From positions 24,245,273 to 24,309,272 of the forward strand of contig JBBMOA010000014.1 in assembly GCA_037954235.1 (NCBI GenBank): DNA of 64,000 bases, in the 5' to 3' direction. The stretch is from Aulostomus chinensis (taxonomy: Eukaryota > Chordata > Actinopteri > Syngnathiformes > Aulostomidae). The translations under genes were made by a program, and so were the position numbers. The notes under the pieces are model-generated. The model saw nothing but the letters and a program-made list of their open reading frames with translations, was not told the DNA's origin and searched no databases. Each line of letters starts with the position of its first letter. Position 1 is the first letter of the stretch. This document shows, piece after piece, positions 12,042 to 22,641 of this stretch.

Positions 12042-12700
12042 ACTCCAGTTTCAGCTCTTTAACTTTATTATGACATGCAAAAAACTTTGACCAGCTCTAG
12101 TTTATGTGATAAATACACTTACCTACTGCTGTAATCTTATTCATTCATATGAATAATAATAATATATTGTGCACTACTTGTTTTTTTTATTCTTATCAGG
12201 TTTCCCCCTATTTATCAATTAGTTAATTAATCTTTTTTTTTACACATTTTTTCCTTCTTGTAAAAATAATCCAATATTTGAAAAATTCCATACAAAATAT
12301 AATAAAAGCTATTAGATATTCTAACGGGAAGGTAATACTGGCAATTTGAGGAAGAGGGATATTCTATTTATGTCTTTTACTTCTAAAAACTTGAAATTAA
12401 AAACCATATTGGACAGAACAGGAATCTCCATGTTGTCATAGCATCTACAAAGGAAAGAAATCTCATTTGAATACTTGATTCGTCCATGCAATATCGATGC
12501 ACTTATCTGCAGGTACATTTACAACGTTACACTCCATTATATTTGTTTTTCACATCGTATCTCCCGAATACTACATAAATACCAGCTAATTATGTTTTGT
12601 AAGCTCAGAAAAAGACCTGTCACCCCGGCATTAATAGGCTCTCTATTCACCATCGCTATATTTACCTTTATTTATTTGATTCGTTTAAATGCACACCATG

Positions 12701-12728
12701 TTGTTGTTGCTGTTGTTGTTGTTGTTGT

Positions 12729-12760
<32 letters not shown>

Positions 12761-12789
12761 TGTCTGCGCGTGCGCGAGCGCGTGCGTGA
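12701..12789. repeat. Compound GTT / GT / GCGT microsatellite
   Basis: TTG repeats run into TG, then into TGCG repeats, ending in an alternating purine-pyrimidine CG-rich stretch that could adopt Z-DNA. Confidence 0.9.
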
Positions 12790-12800
12790 GGACGCTGATG

Positions 12801-13047
12801 GAGGACTCCTCCCCTCGTGTGATCTGGGACCTGTCAGTTTTAGTACCATCTCTCTTCATCCTGCTCGGCCGATGCTGCTAACTATGGACAGCCAGCAAAG
12901 ACATTTTTAACCACGAACGATTGGAAATATTTCACCGGAGAGAATCGAACGTTTGTCTGTTTGAAGATGGACTTGTACGGAAGCAATCCGGGGGCCACTG
13001 CTTGTTTCATCAACTTGAAAAAGTCAGTGTGAGAAGGCTTCATCCAG
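12801..13047 (+). other. Candidate 5' exon (possible cnga3 5' UTR)
   Basis: A CpG-containing stretch follows the compound microsatellite and ends CATCCAG before a gtgggc donor-like site at 13048. It contains an ATG at 12967 that opens a 21-codon frame (MDLYGSNPGATACFINL...). The coding start of cnga3 at 16343 is preceded by an acceptor-like site, so at least one upstream non-coding exon is expected. Linking the two is inference. Confidence 0.25.
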
Positions 13048-14196
13048 GTGGGCTATCAGTCTGCATTAACAGGCTCACACTTATTTGCCTCAAATATTTA
13101 TGTGCATATTCAGACGTATGAGAGAAACGGTCAGTTGAACCTTGTACATGCTTTAGAATGCTTCTTTTTATTTGTATAATCTTTGTGTTAAAATATTCCC
13201 AAAATGAGACAGAAAAATTGAGATGGACTCAGTACAGAGACAAAACTTCTTCAGTATTCAAAGATATTAGAAAAGCACCAACAACCATATGATGAAGCAA
13301 AAACAAAGTATGTAAATAAGTTCTTCTAAGCATTTTCTAGATTGAAGAGTGTTTATTGAGGAGGAAGATGTGTTCGTTTGGATGGGAAAAAGAGAAACAA
13401 GTCTGTTGAACGTGTGTAACTGACTTGACCAATCAGAATTTTGAGATATTTTTGTAGCGTAAAGCAGAGAGCAGTCTGTCCCGATAAGGAGAAGACCTCA
13501 GCACAAGCCTCTTAGCAGGTCTTGACACCTGGGTGCCGCACAACTAATCTCCAGAATAAAAACAATCAGAGTTTACGCTTCGGCGTTGATCCTGAGAAAC
13601 TCTTTCTCAGCAAGGGAAGAAACAAAAGTTCATGTCTGAGGAAAAATGAGTAGGAATGTGTCATGAATCCTACAAGTCATTTACCTTCATATTGCACGAA
13701 TGTAAACAAATGTACATTTTGGAGAGTAGATATTTCATCAGTGTTTATCAAATGTTTTAAATCCTCATGGTACGGATGCAAACAGGTGCAGTGAGTCACA
13801 ATATCGTCTCTAGATGCAAGAACCGGTGTTATTTGGCGCCAGCGATATGGCATCAGCGTCCTGTTGGTTTGTCATCATCAGATTGTAAGTGTTCACACAT
13901 TCTCAGCGTCAGCATCACGGCTGCGTGGCTCAGAAGTGATGATATAACATGCAGCTAGCGGAGGTTTTACCTGTAGTCACCCTTCAAGCACTCAGCTTCA
14001 GGGTAATTCTGTCTGTGTCATTTAATTTAGTGGGGGTTGGTTAACTCCCTGGTATTAGCACTAATCTACATGTGTGCACGTGTTACAACCACTGGTGTTC
14101 CCCAGAGATCAGTGAGTCATTATTTACAATTGCTGAAGACAATATATGTATATTTGTAAATTCAACGATCGCTTTAGAAGCTTAGTTGGGATGCAT

Positions 14197-14983
14197 AAAG
14201 GCAACACTTCACCCAGAAAGTTTCTTGTGCGTTTTATAAATAGGCACCTTGAGCTCTGGAGACAGATTTTTCGCTGCTATGTCACTTTTTTGTGACTCCA
14301 GAATGCAGAGAGAGTCAGCCACCTATAGTTAGCTTGAAGCTAATGGCGCCCCAGAGCCACCGACTACAAACAATGGCAAAACTGTAAAAAAAAAAGAAAA
14401 GCAAAGTCTACTTTCAAACTCTTAAGCACATCATTTGGTATCCGTAGTTTCTGTATGTAGCCACATGTTCATTAATCCAAAAACAATTTGATTTGGAAAA
14501 AAAAAAACCCTAACATCACCACTGTGAACAAGCACGCGCCAGGAGCTCATGCTAGGCGCTAGGTGCTACGGTGAAGGCCAGACTGCAAAGCTTGTAGTTC
14601 TCTTGTTTATTTTGGTTTTGTTTTTTGAAAATAACTCACATTAAAGTGTTTGTGGATCATTGAACTGAATTACACCGTGTGCTGCTCTTAAGAGTTTGTA
14701 AGCAGGCAATTTTGAGAGTTTTGAGGGTGATCGTGGTGGGTTGGTTGGTATGTACTCCCATTAGCTTCAAGCTAAACACATGTGACTGGCTCTTTCTGCA
14801 CCTAGGAGTCATAAAGTAATTTTTGTGAGCTCTGGTTACCAATTTGTAAGTACTTGAGAGGCCAAGAGCACTTTTTGTGTCAAGGATCCCTTTAAGAGCA
14901 CCTCCAAAATGGCCACACTTGGTCTGGAAGTGAAGAAAGTTACAGCCCCTAAACAACTGGACCTGATCTTTAAGTGCTGCCCT
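14197..14983. mobile_element. Fold-back element 1 (non-autonomous DNA-transposon-like)
   Basis: The left end reads aggcaacacttcacccagaa and the right end, reversed, reads agggcagcacttaaagatca. Internally, tagcttgaagctaatgg at 14332 recurs inverted at about 14760. The flanking tgactcc...gagagagtcagcca is mirrored by tggctctttctgcacctagg. No coding capacity and no clear target-site duplication were seen. A similar element is at 25885-26757. Confidence 0.55.
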
Positions 14984-15864
14984 AATAGACTTAACCTGCT
15001 ATGTGCATGCCTGAACATAGCAACTACAGTGTCCCCATAAGCCATAGCTTAGTTATTTAAAAAGCAGCTGATGGTTCACAGAGGGAGCGCACTGATCCTG
15101 TTTAGTCTTAATGACATAATGACGTTGTATTTTTAGGTGCTACTCTCAGACGCTGAGTTCTGTGCACTCGACAGCATGGATGTAATGGAGGCAGCTTGCT
15201 GGGAATGATGGGCAGTGAAGAAAAGCAGCCAACTTGTACAGGCTGCTGTCACCGTACAAAAGGTGATAGGTCTTTGGAAGGCAGGGCCCGTTACACTGTA
15301 GCGTTACATAGAAACGTAGAACAAGAAAAGCAAGCAATCAGAATAATAGAAAGAATAAGGGGAGAAAAAAAACAACCAGGCAAACAAAGTCCAAATAGAA
15401 TGACGTAATAAACGACTACAGCAGAAGGTGGGTGTCATAGTTTGGATTTAAATGAGCACTTTGTTTTGAATCTGACATTTTTAAAATGATTTTTAGTTGT
15501 ACTTTAAGGAACAGCCATTTGTCCCAAACCAGTTGACCTGAGAGGTCTGCAAGGGTCAGGTTCAACAGGTCTGATAAGTATCTTGACCCCAAACCGCTCA
15601 GAGATCTGTATGCTTCTGAGGCGGTGACAGCTGCAGACCGGGGGCCTTATTTTTACCACCAACCCATCCGTCCAGTTCTTGTAAACCATGAAACCTCAGG
15701 ACGGGGTTGAGGGAGTGTCTTCCAGGATAGTGCAAGCATCCACGAGACGCAAAGATTACCTGAAAAAAAGAAAATTCACAGTGACAGGTATGAGTCGCAG
15801 AGGCCTACAACCCTGACGTGGTATTTTGAGTTGGAGAATCAATAGTTTCCAGCATGGATACTGC

Positions 15865-15888
15865 ACACACACACACACACACACACAC
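15865..15888. repeat. CA microsatellite
   Basis: About 12 CA units, upstream of cnga3. Confidence 0.9.
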
Positions 15889-16342
15889 GTTTCTGTAGGG
15901 GGGCCGTGTCCTCATGTGTGATTTCTATTAGGGATGCTCTGATGTATGAGCTGTCTACTGAGAATAAAATGGTATTCAGTGACGGTAGAAGCTAATGTTT
16001 ATCTGCCAGTGTCAAAAGACTTTAGAATAGTTTAGGTTTTAAAAAAGAAATGAAGTTGATGATTTTTTGTTTGTTTGTCGGCTGGAGAATAAAGATCAAC
16101 AAACGCTGACATGTGTACAAAAAAACCTCCACCAGTATTGGCAAAAACAAACAAGGACAAAAACTGTAGGAATCCCGTCGGCTCTCGGCCAGAATAAACT
16201 TCTATCATAGATGAAAAGGTCCAGGACATCGCAGTCAGTGCATCCCCTGCTTCGTCTGAAGTCCCATGTTTTTTTCATAGCATAACAATGTGTGTTTCTC
16301 CATACCTGCGTGCTCCAGGCTAGCAGAGCTGGATACGACAAC

Positions 16343-16443
16343 ATGGCAAAAATCATCAGTGAAAACACCTTCTCAGCCAGACAGCGGTTGTCCAGCCACA
16401 CACCTGATGAGGAGCTGGCTGTCATTGAAAACGGAGATAGCAG
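16343..16443 (+). CDS. cnga3: cnga3 coding exon 1
   Basis: ATG at 16343 (context aacATGG). It encodes MAKIISENTFSARQRL to the ENGDS-R junction, ending in phase 2 before gtctga, a weaker donor. The exon boundary matches the mammalian gene. Confidence 0.88.
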
Positions 16444-19400
16444 GTCTGACATCGCCAGACTTATTAATCACTAATAATTCTCACTAGTTGGTTGTTTCTG
16501 ATGGACATTCTCGAAACATGATCTTGAACATGTCACTCTTTGCTGCACTCTTTCAGAGCTCACTCTCTTTGTGAGGACAATTTGGACAGAGCCCTGTCTT
16601 CAGAGTCCAGAGTTTCATTTACAGGTGTCGGGGTGGTAGCCAGGTAAGTTGCTGGTGTGAAACTGTCGATTTGGGACTTCAGATTTGCAAACACGCAATA
16701 TTAGACCCATCAATCCTTTAATGTAATGATCTGTTTGCTACGGCCCTTAGAATTGTCCTAGGTTTACAGCTTCCTCCCTCCTAGCCTGTGCAGGTGTCAC
16801 TTTGTTCTGTTTTATCTCTTGCTGACCTGCTAGGCTGTCTTACTTCTTCTTCATGCTGCGGAAATGGGCATCCAACAGAATGAATCCTGCAGAGGAGCAG
16901 CACGACTCGTTCCTGGAGCGTTTCCGAGGCCCTGAGCTCAAAGATGTGTCCAGTCGAGAGACCCAGTCTCTGGGTCCGAGTGACACAACCCACAAGAGAA
17001 AGTAAGCACCTGCATCAGGTTCAACAGCTTCACTCTCAAGTTTTTAAATAAACTCCTCAAACCAGCAATGAAGAACATGACACAAGTTGAAGTTAAAAAC
17101 TTCAGCTGAACAGAACTAGAAGAAAAAGTTAAATGGATTTCTAAAGTCCTTCACGTTCAATGTCTGAAATGAGGATGGTTCACTGTGTGAAATTCTGATT
17201 TCTTTCTTTCTAAAGTTTTTCCAATAAGTGGCCGCTAGCTACTTATAACATGAATAACTGCAACAACACAGATGAGTAAGTGTGCGCACACCCTTGTCAG
17301 AAAATAGACGTCGATTTTAAGAAAAATGAGTCATAGACTGACATGTATTTTGTTGTAGCCGAGGTTCTGTATTCTCGCGTAGCTGCTAGCTCAGAAATCC
17401 ACTCTCCAGTTTGTGCTTCCTTCGTCACCCCCGAGTCCCTTTGCTTGCTTGTGGGAATTTTTTTGGTGCGAGTCATGGTGCAGGTTGTACTGATTCAAAC
17501 TTTATGAGCGATACTGAAGCAGGACAGTTTGGGCCGGTCAAATCAAACCAAAGCAAGTTTCCAAGTAGACAACGGTGAAAAAGGTAGCACCTGTGTTTTG
17601 GTGTCATCTGCTGGACAAATGTATGACCTGCACCAAATCAGCCAAGATGGTCTAAAACCAGTAACCCCGAGGTGTCCCCAGATGGTCTTCCTTTAGTCCA
17701 GTCCACATCTCTGGTAGTCCCCCTTAGACTGCCTCTGCCCCCATTTCACAAACTTAAAAACTTGTGATTTGTAGCAAAAAGGAGGACAAAAAAGAGGAGA
17801 TTAAAAAAGATGAAAAAAAGGAGGAGAAGAAAGACGAGAAGAAAGATGGAGACAAGAAAGAAGAGGAGAAGAAGGATGAGAAAAAAGACGAGAAGAAAGA
17901 TGATAAAAAGGATGATAAGAAAGATGACAAAAAGAAAGAGGAGCCCCCGTAAGTACTCCAGGATGCTGAAGAGGCAAATTCAATGACAGAGAACAAAAAT
18001 GTCCGTCTGACTGATGCAAAACAATCAACAACTCATGAAACAAGATCAGTGAATGTCGAATTGTTTTCAGGAAAGAAATCTGGATTATGGATCCGGCTGC
18101 AGACCAGTACTACAGATGGCTGACCATCATTGCCATGCCAGTGTTTTATAACCTGATGATGATTGTTACGAGGTATTGAACCCCTCACACACGTTACAAC
18201 CTCTTCATTCAGTGGGTTGTTGGGGAATCTCACAGCATCTCCTCCTTCTCCCTTAGAGCCTGCTTCAATGAACTCCAGAACAGTTTTACAAAACTCTGGA
18301 TAGCCCTGGACTACACCTCAGACCTCATCTACTACGCAGACACGTTTGTCAGATCAAGAACAGGTCAGACTTATGAAGAATGTTCATGTGGGGATGCGTC
18401 TGAGGGCGTGTTCACGCCTGATAGTCCAGACTGTGGTCCAAACCTTTTCTTGTGATACTGAATACGTTTAATGTGGTTCGTTTTGATTTTTTTTTTGGTG
18501 CCAATTCTGCAAGCACACCACAGAACATTGCATGTGAGCATCTGCTAATGTGCTGGACCTTTTCAGATTTAGTAGAGAAAAAACACTGTTGTCTCCTTTG
18601 ATTACCCGTAGTTGATCAAACCCTTCAAAAACTTGCAAACGACCACACAAACCATCCCGAGGTTCAGTTTGATTTAGACAACCTCTTCAGTTTGGACTAA
18701 ATTTAACACCTGTGGCCTGGATCGGGGTCCAAGGCACCTCTCACACCCAATGTAATGGTTTGGACAGAACTGAAAAGTCAGAATCTGGACTAATCTGGAT
18801 GAATATGCCCACATCAAACTGTTCATGCAAGCATTTGGTCCAGTTTTGGATTGACTTCCAATTCTCTGGTTGTTCCTCAGGTTACCTGGAACAAGGCCTG
18901 CTGGTGAAAGATTCCAAGAAACTGAGGGAAAACTACAAAACAACATCTCAGTTCAAATACGATATCATTTCAATGATACCCACCGATCTACTGTTTCTGA
19001 AATTTGGATTCAACAATCCTGAGTTTAGATTTAACCGTCTTTGTAAAATATCAAGGCTTTTCGAGTTTTTTGAGAGGACAGAAACCAGAACCAGCTTCCC
19101 GAATATGTTCCGTATCAGCAATCTTGTACTTTATATCCTGATTATTATCCACTGGAACGCTTGTATGTTCTTTGCCCTTTCAAAGACAATAGGTTTCGGA
19201 ACAGACACTTGGGTATATCCCAACATCAGTCACCCAGAACATGGCCGCTTGGCTAGAAAGTATATCTATTCCCTGTACTGGTCCACACTGACCCTCACCA
19301 CCATTGGAGAAACCCCTGCACCAGTTAAGGACATTGAATACCTTTTCGTCATTGCTGATTTCCTCACTGGTGTGTTGATCTTTGCTAGTATTGTTGGTAA

Positions 19401-20277
19401 CGTCGGTGCCATGATCTCCAACATGAACGCCTCTCGTGCAGAGTTCCAGGCAAAGATTGACTCCATAAAGCAGTACATGCAGTTTCGAAAGGTCACCAAA
19501 GACCTGGAGGCCAGAGTCATCAAGTGGTTTGACTACTTGTGGACGGAGAAGAAGACCTGCGATGAGAAGGAAGTACTGAAGAACCTACCAGACAAGCTCA
19601 AGGCCGAGATCGCCATCAATGTCCATCTGGACACGTTGAAAAAAGTGCGTATTTTCCAGGATTGCGAAGCTGGTCTGCTTATTGAATTAGTGCTCAAATT
19701 GCAGCCTCAAGTGTTCAGTCCGGGTGATTACATCTGTAAGAAGGGAGATATTGGCAGGGAGATGTATATCATCAAGGAGGGGAAGTTAGCTGTGGTGGCC
19801 GATGATGGAGTCACTCAGTTTGTGGTGCTCAGTGATGGTGCGTACTTTGGAGAGATCAGCATATTGGGCATCAAGGGCAGCAAGGCTGGCAACAGGAGAA
19901 CCGCCAACATCAGAAGTGTAGGTTACTCAGATCTCTTTGCCCTGTCCAAAGACGACCTGATGGAAGCACTCACTGAATATCCAGAAGCCAAGAAGGCTTT
20001 GGAGGAGAAGGGGAAGGCCATCCTGATGAAGGACAACCTGATTGATGAAGCGGTCGCGAATGCTGGCGCCGACCCCAAAGACCTGGAGGAGAAGATTGTC
20101 AAACTACAGAGCAACCTGGATGCCATGCAGACAAAGTTTGCCAAGCTGATGGCAGAGTTGACCTCCAGCCAGACGAGGATGAAGCAGAGGGTCACTGACA
20201 TGGAAGCCAAAGTGAAATCCATCAAGCCCGAGGACCTGTCGGAGGTGGTGGCCGACAAGGACAAGAAAGTGCAGTAA
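16343..20277 (+). CDS. cnga3: Cyclic-nucleotide-gated channel subunit alpha 3 (cone type)
   Basis: This is the pore-forming cGMP-gated cation channel of cone outer segments, the last step of cone phototransduction. Eight exons (16343-16443, 16557-16643, 16834-17001, 17216-17275, 17775-17948, 18071-18172, 18257-18363, 18881-20277) give 731 codons. In order: N-terminus MAKIISENTF as in CNGA3; a Lys/Glu/Asp-rich segment (about 139-197); S1 onward from about 197; S4-like region NRLCKISRLFEFFERTE; pore loop TLTTIGETPAPV near 401; C-linker; cyclic-nucleotide-binding domain (FSPGDYICKKGDIG near 543, with YFGEISIL and RRTANIRS); and a C-terminal leucine zipper from DPKDLEEK near 664. The MAKI start and exon pattern fit CNGA3 better than CNGA1. 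All phases agree and nothing is broken. The first 5' UTR exon is uncertain. Confidence 0.95.
16557..16643 (+). CDS. cnga3: cnga3 coding exon 2
   Basis: Acceptor ctctttcag, donor gtaagt. It encodes AHSLCEDNLDRALSSESRVS and SFTGVGVVA, aligning with the human AHSSSEE...GSFTGQGIAR segment. Confidence 0.85.
16834..17001 (+). CDS. cnga3: cnga3 coding exon 3
   Basis: Acceptor acctgctag, donor gtaagc. It encodes LSYFFFMLRKWASNR and DSFLERFRGPELKDVSS, a clear CNGA3 N-terminal match. Confidence 0.9.
17216..17275 (+). CDS. cnga3: cnga3 coding exon 4
   Basis: Acceptor tttctaaag, donor gtaagt. It encodes FSNKWPLATYNMNNCNNTDE, equivalent to human SAWPLAKCNTNTSNNTEE. Confidence 0.88.
17775..17948 (+). CDS. 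cnga3: cnga3 coding exon 5, Lys/Glu/Asp-rich
   Basis: The acceptor is gatttgtag and the donor gtaagt. It encodes about 58 residues, almost all K, E or D, in imperfect KKDEKK/KDDKK repeats ending KKEEPP. The coding strand is nearly all purine. Human CNGA3 has only a short KKTKKK cluster here; CNGA1 has a longer lysine-rich tract. The segment precedes S1 in the cytoplasm. Confidence 0.9.
18071..18172 (+). CDS. cnga3: cnga3 coding exon 6 (S1)
   Basis: It encodes KEIWIMDPAADQYYRWL and the hydrophobic S1 helix IIAMPVFYNLMMIVT. Donor gtattg. Confidence 0.92.
18257..18363 (+). CDS. cnga3: cnga3 coding exon 7 (S2 region)
   Basis: It encodes ACFNELQNSFTKLWIALDY and SDLIYYADTFVRSRT. Acceptor tcccttag, donor gtcaga, phase 1. 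Confidence 0.92.
18404..18810. mobile_element. MITE-like element with inverted ends in cnga3 intron 7
   Basis: The left end reads gggcgtgttcacgcctgata followed by gtccagactgtggtccaa. The right end, reversed, reads gggcatattcatccagatta followed by gtccagattct. The roughly 40-nt ends pair imperfectly. The element is about 407 bp with no coding capacity and ends about 70 nt before the last exon. No certain target-site duplication was found. Confidence 0.5.
18881..20277 (+). CDS. cnga3: cnga3 coding exon 8 (S3 to C-terminus)
   Basis: Acceptor gttcctcag, stop TAA at 20275-20277. This single large exon encodes S3-S6, the pore, C-linker, nucleotide-binding domain and leucine zipper, as in the mammalian last exon. 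An open frame extends upstream to 18712, but that part is intron and MITE. Confidence 0.96.
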
Positions 20278-20656
20278 CGTGTGACACCAGAGGACTTTCC
20301 TGGAAAGTGAGGGAACTTTTTTCACTCAGAGTAGTGGAGTGACTTTTTAAAGCCCCATGTTTATATCTATTTATACTGTTTATGATCATTCTAATGTGTC
20401 AAATTGTGTACAGTGTATGCAGGAAATATATCTATTAGTGTGTGTGCTATGATTGACAGCAGAGTATGTTGATCTGAGGCACACACACAGAAACACTCTT
20501 CATAGCCTTAGAGTAACAAAGATTTTTTTTGAACTGTATTGAAATTTTTCAAGAAGACATCTTGATCGACTGTATGTGTGAATTACAATCTACAGCTCAC
20601 ATGCACCGATACGACTGTAATACTCAAGATTTGACACTGTGCATATGACTGTACAA

Positions 20657-20662
20657 AATAAA
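20657..20662 (+). terminator. cnga3: Candidate cnga3 polyadenylation signal
   Basis: A canonical AATAAA lies 380 nt past the stop codon and is the first such hexamer on this strand after the gene. Confidence 0.55.
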
Positions 20663-21711
20663 TTTAAATATCCGGTTCTGTTTACAATCAGCTGTAAATC
20701 GGAAATGTTATATGTGAAGTAACATTAAAATGTCCGTATAACATGCACTCGTCCGCATTCTCGTTTCGTAGTTACAAAAAAACATTTGGACTGTAATTGT
20801 GTGACAATTAATTTTATTTCCCAAGGCAACCTTAGGAAACAGTGTTGTCTGACTTTAAAGCACTCCAAGACTTGACTTAAATATTCACGACTCGCTTCAC
20901 CGGGAAGTGTTCGGGTGATCAAGGTTTACTGACAGTAACCAACCTACCTGACCAACAATCATGTCCTCTGTATTGGTGCATGGAAATGTGTGAATTCAAC
21001 TTCTGTTCGTCCTCAGTGCTGCAGACTTCAAACAACGCACAGAAACAAGTGTGTGTTCATGTCATGGAGTCCAAGTCATGTCCCCAAAATGATGGAGGGA
21101 AGATGCTTCCAGGGCACAAATAAGCTACGAATACACGACAGAGGAGTGTCCAGGGTGGCACTGACTACCCCCACAGTCAACTTCCAATTGTTGTTGCTGA
21201 TGTGTTTTACTTAAAAAAAAGTTTTTTTTCAAAATCAATGGCATCGATCAAATCTCTGAGCGGTGCCAGATTGGGTGGTACCTTTGATCACAGGGGATCA
21301 GAAGAAGTAGCTTCGGGTGGCTGGAATGAAACATCTGGCATTGGATGGGAACACAATCCTCCAGCATCGGATTGTCATTGATTCACATATTGGCCATGCT
21401 GTTGATCAACTGGTTTTCAGGCGATACCCCTCTTTGGGGGGGTTGAGTTTGGTTGAATGGCAAATCAGCCCATCAGTAATTCTGGCAAAACTAAGGCTCC
21501 CCTGAACTGACCTTTGCCAACTGATGCATAGAACTGTAGACCTGCTACCGCCATGTCATCCTTGATGCAGGGAGCCCTGCTGTGGTCGGAAACACCGCTA
21601 GGAGCAGAGCAAAGGTGCGCCAAACCAGTAAAGATGAGTGCCCACGTGTGAAAAATGCAGAAAGATGCAAAAACTCTCAGGAGATGAAGGGTGACGCCTT
21701 TCACATACAAG

Positions 21712-21717
21712 TTTATT
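21712..21717 (-). terminator. ube3a: Candidate ube3a polyadenylation signal
   Basis: TTTATT on the plus strand gives AATAAA on the minus strand about 0.8 kb past the ube3a stop. A second candidate at 20813-20818 would make a 1.7-kb 3' UTR. Confidence 0.35.
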
Positions 21718-22520
21718 TATCTATATCATTGTGGTTGATGGGGATTCATTCAGTGCATATTTATGATAACGATTACAGATTCGTTCTAAATTGATCAACT
21801 TTGCAGAAAAATTAAGAGTTTCACATGATCCGCACATTCTACATTAACCTGAGATATTTGGCCAAATAGACTCTTTTGCTAACACAGGTATTGCACACTC
21901 CAAGGCTAACCAACTCGCAGAAGGCTCTGAAAGTTTGGATAGAACATTCAACACTCTGAAACCCTGCAGGCTACCAAAAGCACACGGTTGGTGTTTGATG
22001 TGATACGAGAGGCACAACACAAACACACTGCAAAACACATGTCAGATTAGTGGTGAGTTCGTCACACGAACAGAACAATATCTCAGTAATTAGTTGGATT
22101 AGCGGTACTATACAGGGCTCCAGAAGCACCATTATGCCCAGTACAGTGAGCCTGAGGACTGAATACCAAATGTAAAACTGAGAAAACGTGAGAAAAGTCA
22201 AACGAAGTCGTTAACTATGTGCTTGCATTCACTTCATCTTGTGTGTAAGTGCACTTTCACAGTTTAAAAAATTGAACGTTAGCTGAAAAAACAAACACAC
22301 GTCAAATAAAGTATTTAAGTGCCGAGTTAAAATCTTTGGGAAACTTTGTGTTTATGAAAGGAGGCGTGGCCTCTGGGCAAAACCTGACAGTGGACTTCTA
22401 GTCGAGGATGTTGAGGCACAGGCTGTTGCAGCATTTTGTTTGTTGGCATTTCCCTCCACACTTAAGTGATTCTCCCTTTTTTTTGTTGAAGTTAAAATGC
22501 AGTTCAGACAGTGTTTTCCG

Positions 22521-22641
22521 TCACAGCATCCCGAATCCTTTGGCGTAAGTGATGGCTTTGAGGAGTCTTTCTTTCAGCTTGTCCTTGGAGGAGTACTCTG
22601 GGAGCAGCAAGGCATTGAAGCAGGTGTGAGAGGTTGGTAGC
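22521..22641 (-). CDS. ube3a: ube3a last coding exon (HECT catalytic Cys)
   Basis: Acceptor ttcttgcag. It encodes LPTSHTCFNALLLPEYSS through AKGFGML and stop TGA at 22521-22523. The active-site cysteine is in this exon. Confidence 0.96.

Larger units (their letters stand above)
4061..12700. other. Gene-poor interval between tmem131 and cnga3 (left part)
   Basis: No exon series was recognised on either strand. It holds four SINE-like copies (4919-5097, about 5858-6020, 7559-7905, 8959-9226), a CA tract and a GA tract. Open frames such as 9865-10158 show no recognisable protein pattern. Stretches near 10440-10800 and 11330-11700 are low in repeats and could be conserved regulatory DNA, which sequence alone cannot show. 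Confidence 0.6.
13048..16342. other. Non-coding interval upstream of the cnga3 start
   Basis: No exon was recognised. It contains the fold-back element at 14197-14983 and a short CA tract near 15865-15888. Acceptor-like tttttttcatag and cgtgctccag sites lie just before 16343. Confidence 0.55.
20278..22520. other. Convergent intergenic region between cnga3 and ube3a (3' UTRs)
   Basis: No open frame with recognisable protein features. It should contain both 3' UTRs: the cnga3 AATAAA at 20657, and minus-strand AATAAA candidates for ube3a at 21712-21717 and 20813-20818. Confidence 0.6.

Noticed and set aside
18712..18880. Upstream part of the 521-codon cnga3 frame
   Set aside because: It is intron sequence including the MITE; the acceptor at 18880 and phase 1 junction fix the real exon start.
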